DNA of 64,000 bases. Source: Arctopsyche grandis (taxonomy: Eukaryota > Arthropoda > Insecta > Trichoptera > Hydropsychidae). Where the stretch lies: positions 29,364,290 to 29,428,289 of the forward strand of contig NC_135356.1 of NCBI RefSeq assembly GCF_051622035.1, given 5' to 3'. Below, one piece after another: positions 23,801-33,317 of the stretch. Both the position numbers and the translations under genes were made by a program. The notes under the pieces were generated by a model. The model was not told the DNA's origin and searched no databases. It was given only the letters and a program-made list of their open reading frames with translations. The stretch's first letter is position 1. Every line of letters begins with the position of its first letter.

Positions 23801-26800
23801 CACAACGGTGATGCCCATATTGACAAGATCGCTCGAAGCGACTTCGAAAACCTTAAAACAAACAAGAAATTCACCGTAAAATACATTAAGACACAAAAAA
23901 AAAAAATAGAAAAATATACAATTCGGAAGCTACTTGTTTGGAGAACTTCTTCCTATCTTTATATATTTCTTCGACGGTCATCGAGCCCATGATTGCTCGT
24001 TGGTGTCCTTCCAACGTCACAAGAGCAATATGTTGAATTTCAGACTCACTCTTGCTGAGGAATTGTTCGCAAGCTGCCAGCAACATTTCTGAGTTCTGGC
24101 CTTGAATCTTAACCTGAAAATAAAATATTCGCAATTAGCATCATCAATCATACACTGACATCAACTATAGGCGAACTGTTCTAGCACGAGACTTACGTAC
24201 AATCTACATATATGCTAGTGCATTCACCCCTCACTATACCCGCGACGGCCAATTACATTACGTTTCAGTTTCGCATTTCATTTTGGTCAAGAAATATAGC
24301 ATTATTCGTGCATATAGCGGTCGGTAGAATTTGACTTTTATTTTTTGTTAGTTTTGAGTTCGTGTTTCGTTGTTTTGAAATATTTACATTAATAAAATTT
24401 GTAACGTGACGTTCTCCCAGCCGTCCCATCAGGGCAACACTAGCCCTTATTTTAGAGTGGAAACACTCCTGCCGCGGGAAAGGAGACGAGGCCGGAGACT
24501 CGTCCATTCGCATTTCGGTCGTCCCCGGGTACAGGCGTACAGAACCGCGGGACGGTTGAGTTATCATAACTTCCTCCCCGAGTTCCAACGAGCTCGTCAC
24601 CTATATATCCACGCAGCTTCCTACCTAACCTTTCTGTAGCAGCCAAGCGCTCCGGAAAGCCCTGGAAGCATCAGCCGCTGGAACACGGACCAGGTGACCC
24701 AAGAGCCAGCTTCACTACAGCTGCCGAATCTATAGACGAGACGAGAATTATAATCAGGAACTTCACGACTACTATAAGACATCCCAGGTTAGCCATTTCT
24801 GTTCCCTTTGACGCCCACCAAGGAACGAACGCACCCGGAAGGACGAACAAACGTATCCCTGTAGGCCAGTAACTCTCCCAGCGAGAGAGTTGTATTCCCG
24901 TGTAAAAACGTTACGTCACAAATTTTAATATAATATACGTAAGTTGCCGACATTATTCATTTATTCATGGAATACGTATGTGTTTTTTTTTATATTAATG
25001 GACATTTATATTTTTTAGACGATAAAAGTAATTGTCAACGTCATGTTATGGACAGCGAAACTTTCAGTAATACTATAATATTAAAGACCTTGCATTGAAT
25101 TATATTGTAATAATATTATATATGTAGTTCAATAAGAAATAATTTAAAAAATATATTTTACGTCCTATTTTATGTTGCAACACATTGCACGAATGCGACA
25201 GCATTCTCGGTTTTCGTAAGTCTCACGCTAAATTATCTCAGATGTACATATTGTTGCGTGGACGTGAAGAGGGGGCTTCCAGGATCGGAGAGAAAGACGC
25301 AGGAGGGTTGTAGAAGTCGTTTATTCGTCAGCTCTCGTCGGCGCTCCAGGTCGGAATGTTTTCCAAGCCGAGAGCGCCCCATATTTATACCCGTTAGGCT
25401 CAACACAAATACATACACATGTAAACTATTGGTCGATGAGTGGGGCAATCCCATTGGCCGTTACATACGGCTTATTCATTCGGCGAGGACATTTTGGCGC
25501 GAACGAGAGATCCACGGTCCACGAGCGCCACCCACCTAATCTCTACGTTACAATATTATCAACCCAAACCGTCCACTGCCAATTACGCCATACTAACACA
25601 TGATTCATCTATCCCTCATATATCAATATACAAAAGATTACTCAAACGCAACAGTCACTCATCGCAATCTCAAATCGCCTATTATACTTTACATAGCTTT
25701 GTAAGAATGCAATACAGATTGCACGAGTCGGGTTGTTGACCTCATCCACTTCCCTAAAAAAGACAAGTCGCACGATTACATCATCGCACTCCTGTACGAG
25801 CAAGCAGGGTCAAAGGGCCTTAACCGAAATGCATTCGCTCACGCCAAGGGCACAGATCGACTCACTGCACATAAACGATCTCGATCCTGTAGGAACCTGA
25901 GAGAATGATCACATTACACAGCTGCACATTGCACAACCAACCAGGATATTGTGGCGGCTCGCTATATGACATGGTCGAGTTCGGTCACCTTCCTGCGAGT
26001 TGGAACCAACTGTCCCGTGTTCAGAGTCGCTACCGCACTCCGTATCTGGCTTCCATAATAAAAGCACGTGCATCAACATGCCAGTCGTCTCATTCGTTCA
26101 TCCCCTGTAATATAAACCAGAACAGCAACCACAAACGTCAGTGAAGCCTTTGGAGTTCAGCCAGCCACTCCTCCAAACCAAAGCAAATAGCTACTTTAGC
26201 TTACATACAATAAAACTTTGCATACTGAACAAATAAAAGATCCTCTACTATACTCAACCGAGTTTCTATAGGCCGGGACACTGGTCAAAGTCAAAGTGTT
26301 GTAAAGTCCTTAATGAAAAAAACAGTAGTATATACATTTTGATTAGAGACATTTTATACCTGGGCTATCCCTGTCACCGAAATAGGCACTCCTTGGCTGG
26401 TGTAAACTGTCGGACTTTCCACTTGCAGGGTCATGGTGTTGAGAGATATTCTCTGGACCCTTTGGAGGATAGGCCATACAAATGCTCGACCGCCGGGAAC
26501 GAGTAGAGGCTTCGAGTAGCAGCATCCTGTGCATTAATTGTATTTTTTAACAACGGTAACTATTATGCTTAAGACCTTTAAAGCGCAACACTTGCAAATA
26601 CAATGTGTTAAATGTGTTTTTGCTCATTTCGGTAATAAAATTGTAAGCAATACTATCATATTTATACAAAAGCAGTAGATGAGGTATATCTTGGTCTGTA
26701 TGTATGTATGTATATACTTGATCATTAGTGGCGTTTTTATAAAGCAGATAAAGCCAATTTATAAAGCAGAAATAAAATTAACATTCTGAAGATATCGTAT

Positions 26801-29800
26801 GTACTTATTGGATATTCCGGTCTGTTTCGCAATCATAGTGAATCATTAAATCTAGAAATGTATGTATGTGCATAAAATATAAGGTGAAAACGATTGAAAG
26901 ATTTGAAGCTAGTTAACAAGTTCACTACCTAAATAAAACCAATTTTATACAAAGTTATTACTTTGGTAAGCTCTATGTGTTTGAACATTGTTCATGAGTT
27001 TCTTCAGCATAATCCCTGATGGAAATTCTTAAATGGTATCCGATAGGATGGAAATTCGAACCAGCTCAGGAACTAAAGTGCGCATCCAGTTTGTGAACCA
27101 GATAATTGAACGAAGAGCTGCAGTGCCGGAGTATATCTACGTCTCGGTTGGTTCGGTGATTATTCCGTAAAAAGGGATCTCACGCACGTCACTAAAATCT
27201 CGATCACAGAACATCTGGTACCTAAAAACTCCATCAATCGAAAGCTACCCACGAGAAATATTGTACTAACGTGAACTCCAGTGCCACATGTTCAGTGATC
27301 GAGATTTTAGTGACGTGCGCGAGATCGCTTTTTGGGGAATAATCCGTTTACCGTCTCGGTTGCAGCGATTGTGTTTGGCTGTAACTGCACTTCTCGTGCG
27401 CGTGAGTGTGTATGGTGTGCGGGAGAAGGTAAACCCAATGAAAAAAGTTTTTAAGGTTGTTTGTTATATATAACGTTTATTCTCCATCAGGTATAAATAA
27501 GGGGGGGTGTACAAAGAGAAGGTGAGGTGAGCTGATGACGGTATGCCCTGTGGTTGAGGTTAGAAACCAGTCAACCTTATCTGGAGAAGGATTCACGGAG
27601 ATACTGCTTCGGAGTATGATCCTGCCGGATCACAGAAAAGTTTCCAAGCTCATCTGGAGCTGCATCAGGCGAGAGCTGATGAGCTGAATCAGGAGTAGGG
27701 CTAATATCAAGCTTGGGCTCTGCCCGCCAAAACTACCCAAACTGAACTGGGAATGCTGCTTTCTAGCACATCCCGCCAAATAATAAGAAATGGCAGGCGT
27801 CAAGGAAAGCTGATTGACAGATCGTCTGAACAATAAATGGATTTATACTGCACAAAATTCCTTACAAGTTGTTTCTCGTTTTGGAGATATTGCTTGCTTC
27901 CGTGTTTGCCCGATTCAATTTCTTTCTGTGAAGCAATGTAGTTGAAAGAGAAAGCGAATCTTTTCCAACTGCCAGGAGTTGAAGGATGATAATCGATTGA
28001 AAATTCATCGGGTTTCAGAGATTACACTGAGGAAAGTGATAAACAATGTGTTGAGTCGGACCACACTAGTTGCGCGACCAGATCAAATGTATGCAGCTGT
28101 ATAGAGCATACCACATTGTGCAACTCACCGGTCTCTCAAGCAATAATATCAGCTAACCAGCAGGATCGGTCTGCTCTCGACGATTTTATTGCTTGATACA
28201 ACTCTCAAAATGTGTAGCATTGTATTGAGAGGTGCCACACTGGACGATTAGTCGTCAGCGACTACATAGTGAAAAAACTATTAGGGCGAAATCACACAGC
28301 GGTGAATGTGGGACGTGGGTTTTTTTTAGATAGTTTTAAACATATAGAAAAAATGTCGCGTTCATGGGATGCGTACAAGGTATATAAGGTATCCTTTCAA
28401 AACGTCCAAAAAATAGACCCCCTGGGTGTATTGTATCCTTGTATTTATCCATGCTTAACAGTGATCGATAACGGTTTTAAGAAATGTAGGAGAACTTGAC
28501 GACTTCCCACACACCACATCCCGCTTTGTGTGATTTCGCTCTTAGCTGTGGCTGTGTAGCCACATAGCCCCAGGCCACACTGGCCGACTTTGGTTGGACG
28601 ATTAGTTGCGCGACCAGACCAAATGTATGGAAATGTGAGCGACCAAGGAGTTGCTGGGTGTGGCACGCTCCATTTCAATGCATACATTTGTTCTGGCCGC
28701 GCAACTAATCAGCTGACCAAAGTCACCACTTTTGGTCTCCCGAAAGTCGCTCGCAAGTCGCCTAGTGTGGCACATATTTAACTGGAACCATCTTCAAAAA
28801 ACGACTTTGTTCTAGTATGTGTAGTTATTTTTTTCCTGCAGATAGTGAATGTAAGCTTTTTAATATCCACTTTGAAGTTGCTAATCGTCCAATTTTTTCC
28901 ACCTCACCCGCATAAAAAAGAAGTCTTTTTATATTAGTTCCACATAGGCAAAAATCCGCTTTGAGAATTATGACATTTTATTTAAGGTATATATTTATAA
29001 AAATGTTCCATCGCCCAGTGAAAACAAGCAAATAATAATTAAACTTTTACATATGAATTAATCAACTGATATATTGGCCGAAAAATCGCCCAAAAACGGG
29101 AACGGGAAAAATAGGAATGAGTGACATTGCAACGCAATAAGTATTAATTTGAACTTGAAACATTCAATAATTCTGAAACGCAATAAGTATTAATTTGAAA
29201 TGGGAACAGGAACAGGAACGGGCATTGCAACGCATGCCGGGTTCAGCGAGTTATTAATAAAAAAAAGCGACAAAAAAATAGAGCAACTTAAAAATATTGT
29301 AACGTGACCATGAGAGAGGATGTCCTGACCTAATAGAATTCTAACAGACACTCTGGATTAGGCTAACGGGATCCGTTAGTGCCTAGACAATGGACACGCT
29401 GACAGATCGCAAAGGCTGTGCTGTATTTGTCCTTTAAAAGGATGTACACATGGTAAATGAGGGACTCTCGAGCATCGGTTCCGTGTAAACCTCCTAAACC
29501 CACCCTTACGCGAAAATATGATGAGTAACCATGTCAAAATACAAAGAACTCGAAACAATCAAATCGATTACGGAATCGATGGTGATTGCCTTTTAATTGG
29601 TGTCGCTACAATACACACAGAAAATATTTCGTCATATTATGTAACAGGCAAATGAGAAATGAAACTCAATAAATCTTCATCATTAATTGGGTCGATGGCG
29701 ATTAACTTTATGCACTCTTTGAAACCGTTCTAGCCGATGATCAAGCCACAGACTGTAGTCAGTTTTGCGGAAAGAATCTATGCTTTTTTGGAAGGCAGTA

Positions 29801-32800
29801 CATAATTTTATACAAATTACGCCTGAGCAAAGAAGGGCAATTCGACTAGTATCTACTATATATGTATGTCATATGGAATTCAAGTGAAACAAAATCTTCT
29901 CTCTTAACCAGCGGCGGTTTACAAAACTCGTCACATTTTTTAAGGTACTCCGAGAAGTGTACGTAGGGGATCTTCCAACTTGATTGCTTATAAATCTGGA
30001 GTCAGGGGGAACGCGAGTGCTGCTAACACTACTGTTGATTGTTGGAACTGTCTATTTACCGAAGACATGTTAAACATGATAGTAAAGTACACCGACCAGT
30101 ATATGGAAACCATCAGGGACAAAGAGAGGGACATAAAACCCACGGATATAGTCGAAATAAGAGCTAAAATTAAATTGCTGTATCTTGCAAGAGCATACAG
30201 AGAAAATCGGATCTTTGGGGACAAGACGGTGTACATTGCGCCTGAAGGAAAGTTAATTGAAAGAGTCGACAGACAAAGGGCAACTTTGTCGGCCGACTAG
30301 TTGCGCGACCAGATCAAATGTATGCAGCTGTATGAAGCATGCCACACCGTGTAACTCACTGGTCTCTCGAGCAATAAAATCCACCGACCAGCGAGATTGG
30401 TCACAGGCGTTCTGAGCAATACGATCCCTCAGAATGTATGGCGCTGTATTGGAGGGTGCCACACTCGGCGATTAGTCGTTGACTGTATTGTTACATATTG
30501 AAAACTCTACAGTTAAAAAACTATTAGCATGTGTGGCTGCATCGTAATATATTGAGCGGATTTTTGGTTGCTTTTGGTCTTCTGAATTGAGCGACCAATG
30601 TGTCTCGGCTCTGACACGATACAAGTAAACCCAGACAGTCACTCGGACTTGTACAATTTTAAAATGACGGATCTCGTACTGCAAGGTACATATAGGAGCT
30701 GTCGCGGATATGTCGACAAAGAACTAGGAATTCATCAGAATCTTCCCCGTTCAGTGAACAGAAAGATCTAGAACCGCAAAATGGATTTGAAGCCGCGATG
30801 AATTATTTAATCATTTCCTTTATATGGCTTAGCAGGAAGATAAAGATAAGTACAAAAGATTAACATACCGCTCCACAAACTGTATTGTTTTTGATTCCAA
30901 CCATTTTTTCCTATATACATTTGACGCTCTACTCTCCGCCTTCATTTTGAAACACCACTAGTATACGGATACAATCGGCAAAGTTGAGAGCAATCCAACT
31001 TACTTGGGTTGGATTTCAGGATCTACAAATGCTCGGATCACCTTTTGTAACGTTACGAGTAACTTGGAAATTGCTCAAAAACAGGTGATCCAAGCGTTTT
31101 TGAACGCTGAGATCCGACTCAAGTTGGACTGCACTTAGCGTATATAAGTGGCAATCTTAAAGAGTCCAGCTTCAGAGTATATATGTATGTGGTGGAGTTC
31201 GCGGACGACATCGGAATCCTGGTGTTGGCAAGGAAACCCGAGTGGCTGGAGCTGCACACTAACGAGGCACTCAAAAGGGTATTCATTTGGATAGACGGAG
31301 CGGGACTGTCACTTGCAAGGCAGAAGCCGGAGGAGATCTTTTTCACCCGTCAAAAAACTCAATTTCCGGGAGCATGCAACAAGGGTGGTCGAAAAAGCGG
31401 CAACAGTAACAGCGGCGCTGGGACGACTGATGCCAAGCCTCGAAGGGCCGAAACCAAAAAAAAAGGAATCTGCTGAACAGCGTTGTCCATTCGACGCTTT
31501 TCTACGCAGCACCGATCTGGGCGGATTCCATGGAAATAGAAAGGACGAGGAAAAAGTATGCCTCAGTACAGCGGAGGAGCGCATTCAGAGTAGCCACGGC
31601 GTACTCGACTGTCTCCGAGAACGCTGTTCTGGTAGTTGCAGGAATCATCCCGATCGATCTGCTCGCGAAGGAGCGGAAGCAACTCTTCGACGGCTCGAGA
31701 GGCAATGCATCGGAATCCCGAGAAGTAGCGACACGCAGGCGGAAGGAGATACGGCAAAAGCTGATGAGTTGCTGGCAGAGGCAGTGGGACGAAGAATGTA
31801 AGGGACGCTGGACCTACAGGATCATCCCGTCCGTGGGCGACTGGGTTGAGAGGAAACACGGTGATACCAGTTTCCACTTGACACAGCTGCTGATGGACCA
31901 CGGCTACTTTGGCAAGTACCTCCACAGGATCAGAGAAGTGGCCGAAACAAAACGCTACCACTGCGAAGCTGAAGTGGACGACGCCGAGCATACCCTTTTC
32001 GGGTGCCCAGCTTGGGCGGAAGAAAGAGAAAAAATGGAGGAAATCGGAATGACCTCACCCGAAAACCTGGGCAAGAAGCTAATAGAGAAGATGGAAGATT
32101 GGGTAATCATCGACACGTTTGCGTCAACGGTAATTCGCAAGAAGGAGGCGCACGAACGAGAGAAGAATGCATGCGAGATGAATGGAAGAAAGAAAGAAAG
32201 AACGACGAAAAACAAAGAATGAACGACGATGAATGAATGGACCCCCACTCTTTGAAGTAGTACACAGAAGTCCCAGAGAGTGGAGGTTGGGGGTGTAGTT
32301 TAGCCGGTAAAAATCCGGCACTACCCTGCAGTTCGGACTGTAGGCTGTCTTCCGAAGATTCTCCACCTCCAGCACAGCTTCAAAGTATATAGGAAAAAAT
32401 AGTCAGAGCCGGAGACAATACGATCTGTGGAGCAGTATATTAATGTGTGCTTTTTGTATGTATCTTTATCTTCCTGCTAAACCTCACGAAGAAAATGATT
32501 ACACACATCCGTATTTAAATCCAGATTCTTCTGTTCGATGAATGTCTGCAACAGCTCCTATACCTTGAAGTACCAGATTTATCATTTTAAAATTGTACAA
32601 GTGCTGATTACATGTCTATTACGTTTACAAGTCATTCAGAAGTCCAAGTTACTCGCACCATGTCAATTCGGTATAAAGGGAAGTACAGCTAATCCTTTAA
32701 TTTTATGTGGGCTCCTGAATGTGTTACAGCTATGCGTTATCGTTGGCTTTTTAAACTATTTCAGCAACTCGTCTCTCGTAGAAGTTGTCCGGTTTCTCGA

Positions 32801-33317
32801 AATGATATAAAAGAATCCGAGCTTGTTCAATTGTTGTGTTTGAGGGATTGATCAGCTTCGTGAAAGTTTGTTTATGAGACGCATTAAAGTAATAGTCGTT
32901 AACAGTGGATACTAATTGTTATAGCAATAAATATAAATATTAAACCATGGGATTCGAGATGGCCAAGAAACACAGAATCTCTTATCAAAATGTAGCTCAC
33001 GCGCTATAACATCACGCGCATTAAATTATAGCGCGAGGTCGCAACATCGCATATATGAAAAGAAACCACTGACATACAATTGGCATAACGCAAAAGCGAA
33101 CAGAATCACATTATAGAAACATACAAATGATGACGCAAATACATTTAAAGTATATATACAATGTGGGTTGATGACGCCATCGTGCGAAATCGATAAGCGC
33201 GCGCACATTTGACAGTTAGTGGTTGTTAGTATTATTCGCAAGCGCTAATTGGCAAAAAGTGTTACCTGACACCACCAAGGCTTCGTTGGGACCGCACGTG
33301 ACGAAACCCCACCCCAT
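17637..33317 (-). CDS. Flo1: Flotillin-1, eight coding exons, 431 aa
   Basis: Flotillin-1 is a membrane-raft scaffold of the SPFH family. It sits on the cytoplasmic face of plasma and endosomal membranes and oligomerises with flotillin-2. Coding exons in transcript order: 33266-33317, 26360-26526, 23934-24113, 23768-23851, 18628-18846, 18397-18557, 17911-18145, 17834-17637. Every junction is GT-AG and keeps frame, giving 431 aa against about 427 in other animals. The N-terminus reads [18 protein letters not shown], then the SPFH/PHB domain (to about residue 160, with [31 protein letters not shown] and [13 protein letters not shown]). A Glu/Ala-rich coiled coil (about 162-350) and the flotillin-1-specific tail (APLSQ, then TGEV, TGVDIS) follow. 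The tail separates it from flotillin-2. A second residue Gly and neighbouring Cys suggest lipid anchoring, an inference. Introns 1 and 4 (6.7 and 4.9 kb) are packed with transposons. Confidence 0.95.
17911..18145 (-). CDS. Flo1: Flo1 coding exon 7 (EA-repeat coiled coil)
   Basis: Residues 288-366. It reads [17 protein letters not shown], then [19 protein letters not shown], then a conserved LETLPK end at a GTAATT donor. The Glu-Ala repeats drive oligomerisation in this family. Confidence 0.95.
18215..18302 (-). repeat. Fold-back family F fragment in Flo1 intron 6
   Basis: Matches one arm of the fold-back element at 41725-42055: CTCCGTGACGAGCC, then GCAAATATCGGAAGGCAAAGATCGAAA. Only one arm is present, and it ends 95 bp from exon 6. 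Confidence 0.6.
18397..18557 (-). CDS. Flo1: Flo1 coding exon 6 (coiled coil)
   Basis: Residues 235-287 plus two bases. It reads [17 protein letters not shown] and ends ELEATVR plus CA before a GTGCGT donor. The split codon CA|G gives Gln, so the protein continues QPAEAEKYR in exon 7. Confidence 0.93.
18628..18846 (-). CDS. Flo1: Flo1 coding exon 5 (coiled-coil start)
   Basis: Residues 162-234. It begins [18 protein letters not shown] and continues through the conserved IGEAEA and [18 protein letters not shown] segments that open the flotillin coiled coil. It ends HTKK at a GTACGT donor. Confidence 0.95.
18847..19307. other. Flo1 intron 4, start
   Basis: AT-rich intron with a (GT)n run at about 19136-19163. 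No other feature seen. Confidence 0.5.
19308..20826 (+). mobile_element. Mariner-type element, broken, with nested insertion
   Basis: Flanked by TA (19306-19307 and 20827-20828). The ends are inverted: CAGGTGGTTCGTGAGTGACG at the left and CGTGAACCACCTG at the right. A transposase remnant is readable at about 19545-19630 ([18 protein letters not shown], the catalytic region typical of mariner-like enzymes) and resumes at about 20645 ([13 protein letters not shown]). The reading between is split by the insertion at 19757-20637. Confidence 0.75.
19757..20637. mobile_element. PiggyBac-like non-autonomous insertion(s), TTAA flanked
   Basis: Begins at TTAA-CCGTTTGCCCGCGG (19757) and ends CACTCAAAGGG-TTAA (20637). 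An internal GCGGGCAAAGGG-TTAA at about 20252-20267 is an inverted match of the left end. TTAA target duplication and CCC/GGG-type ends are piggyBac hallmarks. The simplest reading is a 510-bp MITE (19757-20267) abutting the dispersed repeat also found at window position 1-317. It splits the mariner transposase. Confidence 0.6.
20827..21302. other. Flo1 intron 4, middle
   Basis: AT-rich sequence with CATA/TATG microsatellites. No element recognised. Confidence 0.4.
21303..21540 (+). repeat. tRNA-like SINE, copy 4
   Basis: The best-preserved copy. It carries a B-box-like GGTTCAAATCC at 21363-21373, then CTCACCAGACCTTGGATTTG, then the family tail TCTGATTTTCATTGAAACGG. It is not a tRNA gene: no acceptor stem pairing or A box in place was found. 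Confidence 0.65.
21626..22793. mobile_element. Long-TIR DNA element, family L, copy 1
   Basis: Inverted ends share TACTAATAC.GGGTT and ATGCGAGTAGCT.GGA. The left arm (21626-21923) also matches the left arm of the second copy at 30600-30720, including CGAAATGACGGATC against TAAAATGACGGATC. An RTE fragment sits between the arms. No transposase of its own is visible. Confidence 0.5.
21925..22712 (-). pseudogene. RTE-type LINE ORF2 fragment, copy 1
   Basis: C-terminal part of an endonuclease-reverse transcriptase of the RTE type, nearly identical to 33935-34780. Readable blocks on the minus strand: [20 protein letters not shown], then [34 protein letters not shown] and RRMLKIPW, ending near [15 protein letters not shown]. 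It is damaged by a stop after DRM and by an internal deletion of about 60 bp at about 22122-22142, where CCCCACTGTT/AACAGTGGGG now forms a small palindrome. The 3' end is a (CTT)n run. It is 5'-truncated. Confidence 0.85.
22794..23767. other. Flo1 intron 4, end
   Basis: AT-rich intron sequence with no recognised element. Confidence 0.4.
23768..23851 (-). CDS. Flo1: Flo1 coding exon 4 (SPFH domain)
   Basis: An 84-bp exon for residues 134-161: [19 protein letters not shown] then TLKDIRDEE. It is followed by a GTAAAA donor and the 4.9-kb transposon-filled intron 4. Confidence 0.95.
23934..24113 (-). CDS. Flo1: Flo1 coding exon 3 (SPFH domain)
   Basis: Residues 74-133, in phase 0 at both ends. 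It reads [19 protein letters not shown] then [16 protein letters not shown] and ends KKFSKQ at a GTAGCT donor. Confidence 0.95.
24172..25230 (+). mobile_element. TIR element, family T, copy C, split by a solo LTR
   Basis: Left end GAACTGTTCTAGCACGAGAC, right end TTTCGTAAGTCTCACGC. Both halves match copies A and B, including GCGGTCGGTAGAATTTGAC and GAATTATATTGTAATAATA. A 521-bp LTR-like insertion sits at 24400-24920. No coding capacity. Confidence 0.65.
24400..24920 (+). mobile_element. Solo LTR with 4-bp target duplication
   Basis: Begins TGTAACGTGACG and ends CGTTACGTCACA, the TG...CA form of an LTR. It is flanked on both sides by AATT. Removing it restores the uninterrupted family T sequence seen near 8940 (AATAAAATTTTAATATA). 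It is GC-rich, unlike its surroundings. The short target duplication fits a Ty3/gypsy-like element. Confidence 0.75.
25250..26282 (+). mobile_element. Possible solo LTR or unclassified GC-rich insertion
   Basis: A GC-richer block beginning TGTTGCGTGGACG and containing CAATAAAACTTTGC and AAATAAAAGATCC, possible polyadenylation signals, near its right end (about 26210). The right end may be CCGGGACA near 26281. The form suggests an LTR, but I found no clear target duplication and no second copy. Open frames within it have no recognisable domain. It lies just downstream of Flo1 exon 2 on the + map. Confidence 0.35.
26360..26526 (-). CDS. Flo1: Flo1 coding exon 2 (start of SPFH domain)
   Basis: Residues 18-73. 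It reads [17 protein letters not shown] and later [14 protein letters not shown] and [11 protein letters not shown], the start of the SPFH domain. The acceptor is CACAG and the donor GTATAA. A different frame of the same DNA is also open and should be ignored. Confidence 0.95.
27158..27346. mobile_element. MITE with 59-bp inverted arms
   Basis: The left arm (27158-27216) and right arm (27288-27346) are inverted copies. Shared: GCACGTCACTAAAATCTCGAT and GTGAT.ATTCC ends. The loop is about 70 bp. GTCTCGGTTG occurs on both sides of the element. It lies in Flo1 intron 1. Confidence 0.6.
27400..28059. other. Flo1 intron 1, unclassified
   Basis: A mixed-composition block with GGTATAAATAAGGGGGGG near 27490 and GC-richer sequence to about 27830. 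It may be a degraded retroelement, but no RT, protease or LTR pair was recognised. Confidence 0.3.
28060..28257. mobile_element. MITE family C, copy 1
   Basis: Contains AGTTGCGCGACCAGATCAAA near its left and GTGCCACACTGGACGATTAG near its right. Both blocks are shared with copy 3 at 30291-30480 and partly with the better-formed copy 2 at 28573-28773. Boundaries are approximate. Confidence 0.5.
28281..28545. mobile_element. MITE with GCGAAATCACACA ends
   Basis: Left end GGGCGAAATCACACAGCGG and right end CCGCTTTGTGTGATTTCGCTC are inverted copies of each other. Length about 265 bp, with no coding capacity. Confidence 0.6.
28573..28773. mobile_element. MITE family C, copy 2 (intact ends)
   Basis: Left end GCCACACTGGCCGACTTTGG, right end AAGTCGCCTAGTGTGGCAC. 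A second, inner inverted pair is TTAGTTGCGCGACCAGACCA and GGCCGCGCAACTAA. This 200-bp copy defines the family termini. Confidence 0.65.
28780..29290. other. Flo1 intron 1, no element recognised
   Basis: AT-rich sequence. A short local duplication of ACGCAATAAGTATTAATTTGA occurs near 29130-29200. Nothing else supported. Confidence 0.4.
29298..29610 (+). mobile_element. Probable solo LTR
   Basis: Begins TGTAACGTGACC and ends GTGTCGCTACA, with ATAT before and ATAC after. The internal block GGACACGCTG and the GAGAGGAT.TCC.GACCTAAT start are shared with 40119-40510. It resembles the LTR at 24400 only at its first bases. Confidence 0.5.
29960..30290 (+). pseudogene. PiggyBac-type transposase fragment
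   Basis: An open frame from about 29980 reads [20 protein letters not shown] and then [20 protein letters not shown] and YRENR. This is the pattern of the N-terminal part of the piggyBac transposase domain (DDE_Tnp_1_7), where 'EI+AFIGLLYLAGAYR' is typical. Only about 90 residues remain. The first catalytic Asp region lies beyond the break, where a MITE begins at 30291. Inactive. Confidence 0.65.
30291..30480. mobile_element. MITE family C, copy 3
   Basis: Nearly the same as 28060-28257: GGCCGACTAGTTGCGCGACC at the left and GTGCCACACTCGGCGATTAG at the right. It interrupts the piggyBac fragment. Confidence 0.5.
30600..32700. mobile_element. Long-TIR DNA element, family L, copy 2
   Basis: The left arm (about 30640-30855) and the right arm (about 32455-32620, reversed) match over about 200 bp. 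Blocks: CTTGTACAATTTTAAAATGA, then AGGAGCTGT.GC.GA, then TTAGCAGGAAGATAAAGATA. The inner part is occupied by an R1-type LINE fragment. No DNA transposase is visible between the arms, so the mobilising enzyme is unknown. Confidence 0.6.
31180..32222 (+). pseudogene. R1-clade LINE ORF2, C-terminal fragment
   Basis: Translation across two frame changes gives [14 protein letters not shown] (the RT catalytic FADD box, about 31190), [22 protein letters not shown] block (about 31270), [20 protein letters not shown] (about 31365) and then the long C-terminal frame 31530-32222. That frame holds [20 protein letters not shown], then [16 protein letters not shown], then the CCHC-like zinc element [18 protein letters not shown]. 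This order is typical of R1/TRAS-type non-LTR elements of insects. The fragment lacks the endonuclease and most of the RT palm. The 3' tail runs to about 32400. Confidence 0.85.
32720..33265. other. Flo1 intron 1, 5' portion
   Basis: AT-rich intron sequence, slightly GC-richer next to exon 1. It contains CATTTGACAGTTAG near 33208, of a type often seen near insect promoters, but I cannot support a specific site. Confidence 0.3.
33266..33317 (-). CDS. Flo1: Flo1 coding exon 1
   Basis: Encodes [17 protein letters not shown] plus the first base of a Gly codon, then a GTAACA donor. The start is chosen because the residues after it match the conserved flotillin-1 N-terminus and no upstream in-frame ATG is near. 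This exon is too short to show in an open-frame scan and lies 6.7 kb from exon 2. Confidence 0.9.

Noticed and set aside
25233-26144. Chain of 70-99-aa frames in a GC-richer block
   Set aside because: Frames overlap on both strands, share no domain and lie inside a probable LTR-like insertion in Flo1 intron 1.
26343-26534. Minus-strand frame starting [10 protein letters not shown]
   Set aside because: It is the wrong frame of Flo1 exon 2; the correct frame begins [12 protein letters not shown] after a CACAG acceptor.
31309-32375. Several long antisense and alternative frames
   Set aside because: They shadow the GC-rich R1-type ORF2 fragment on the + strand and show no domain.
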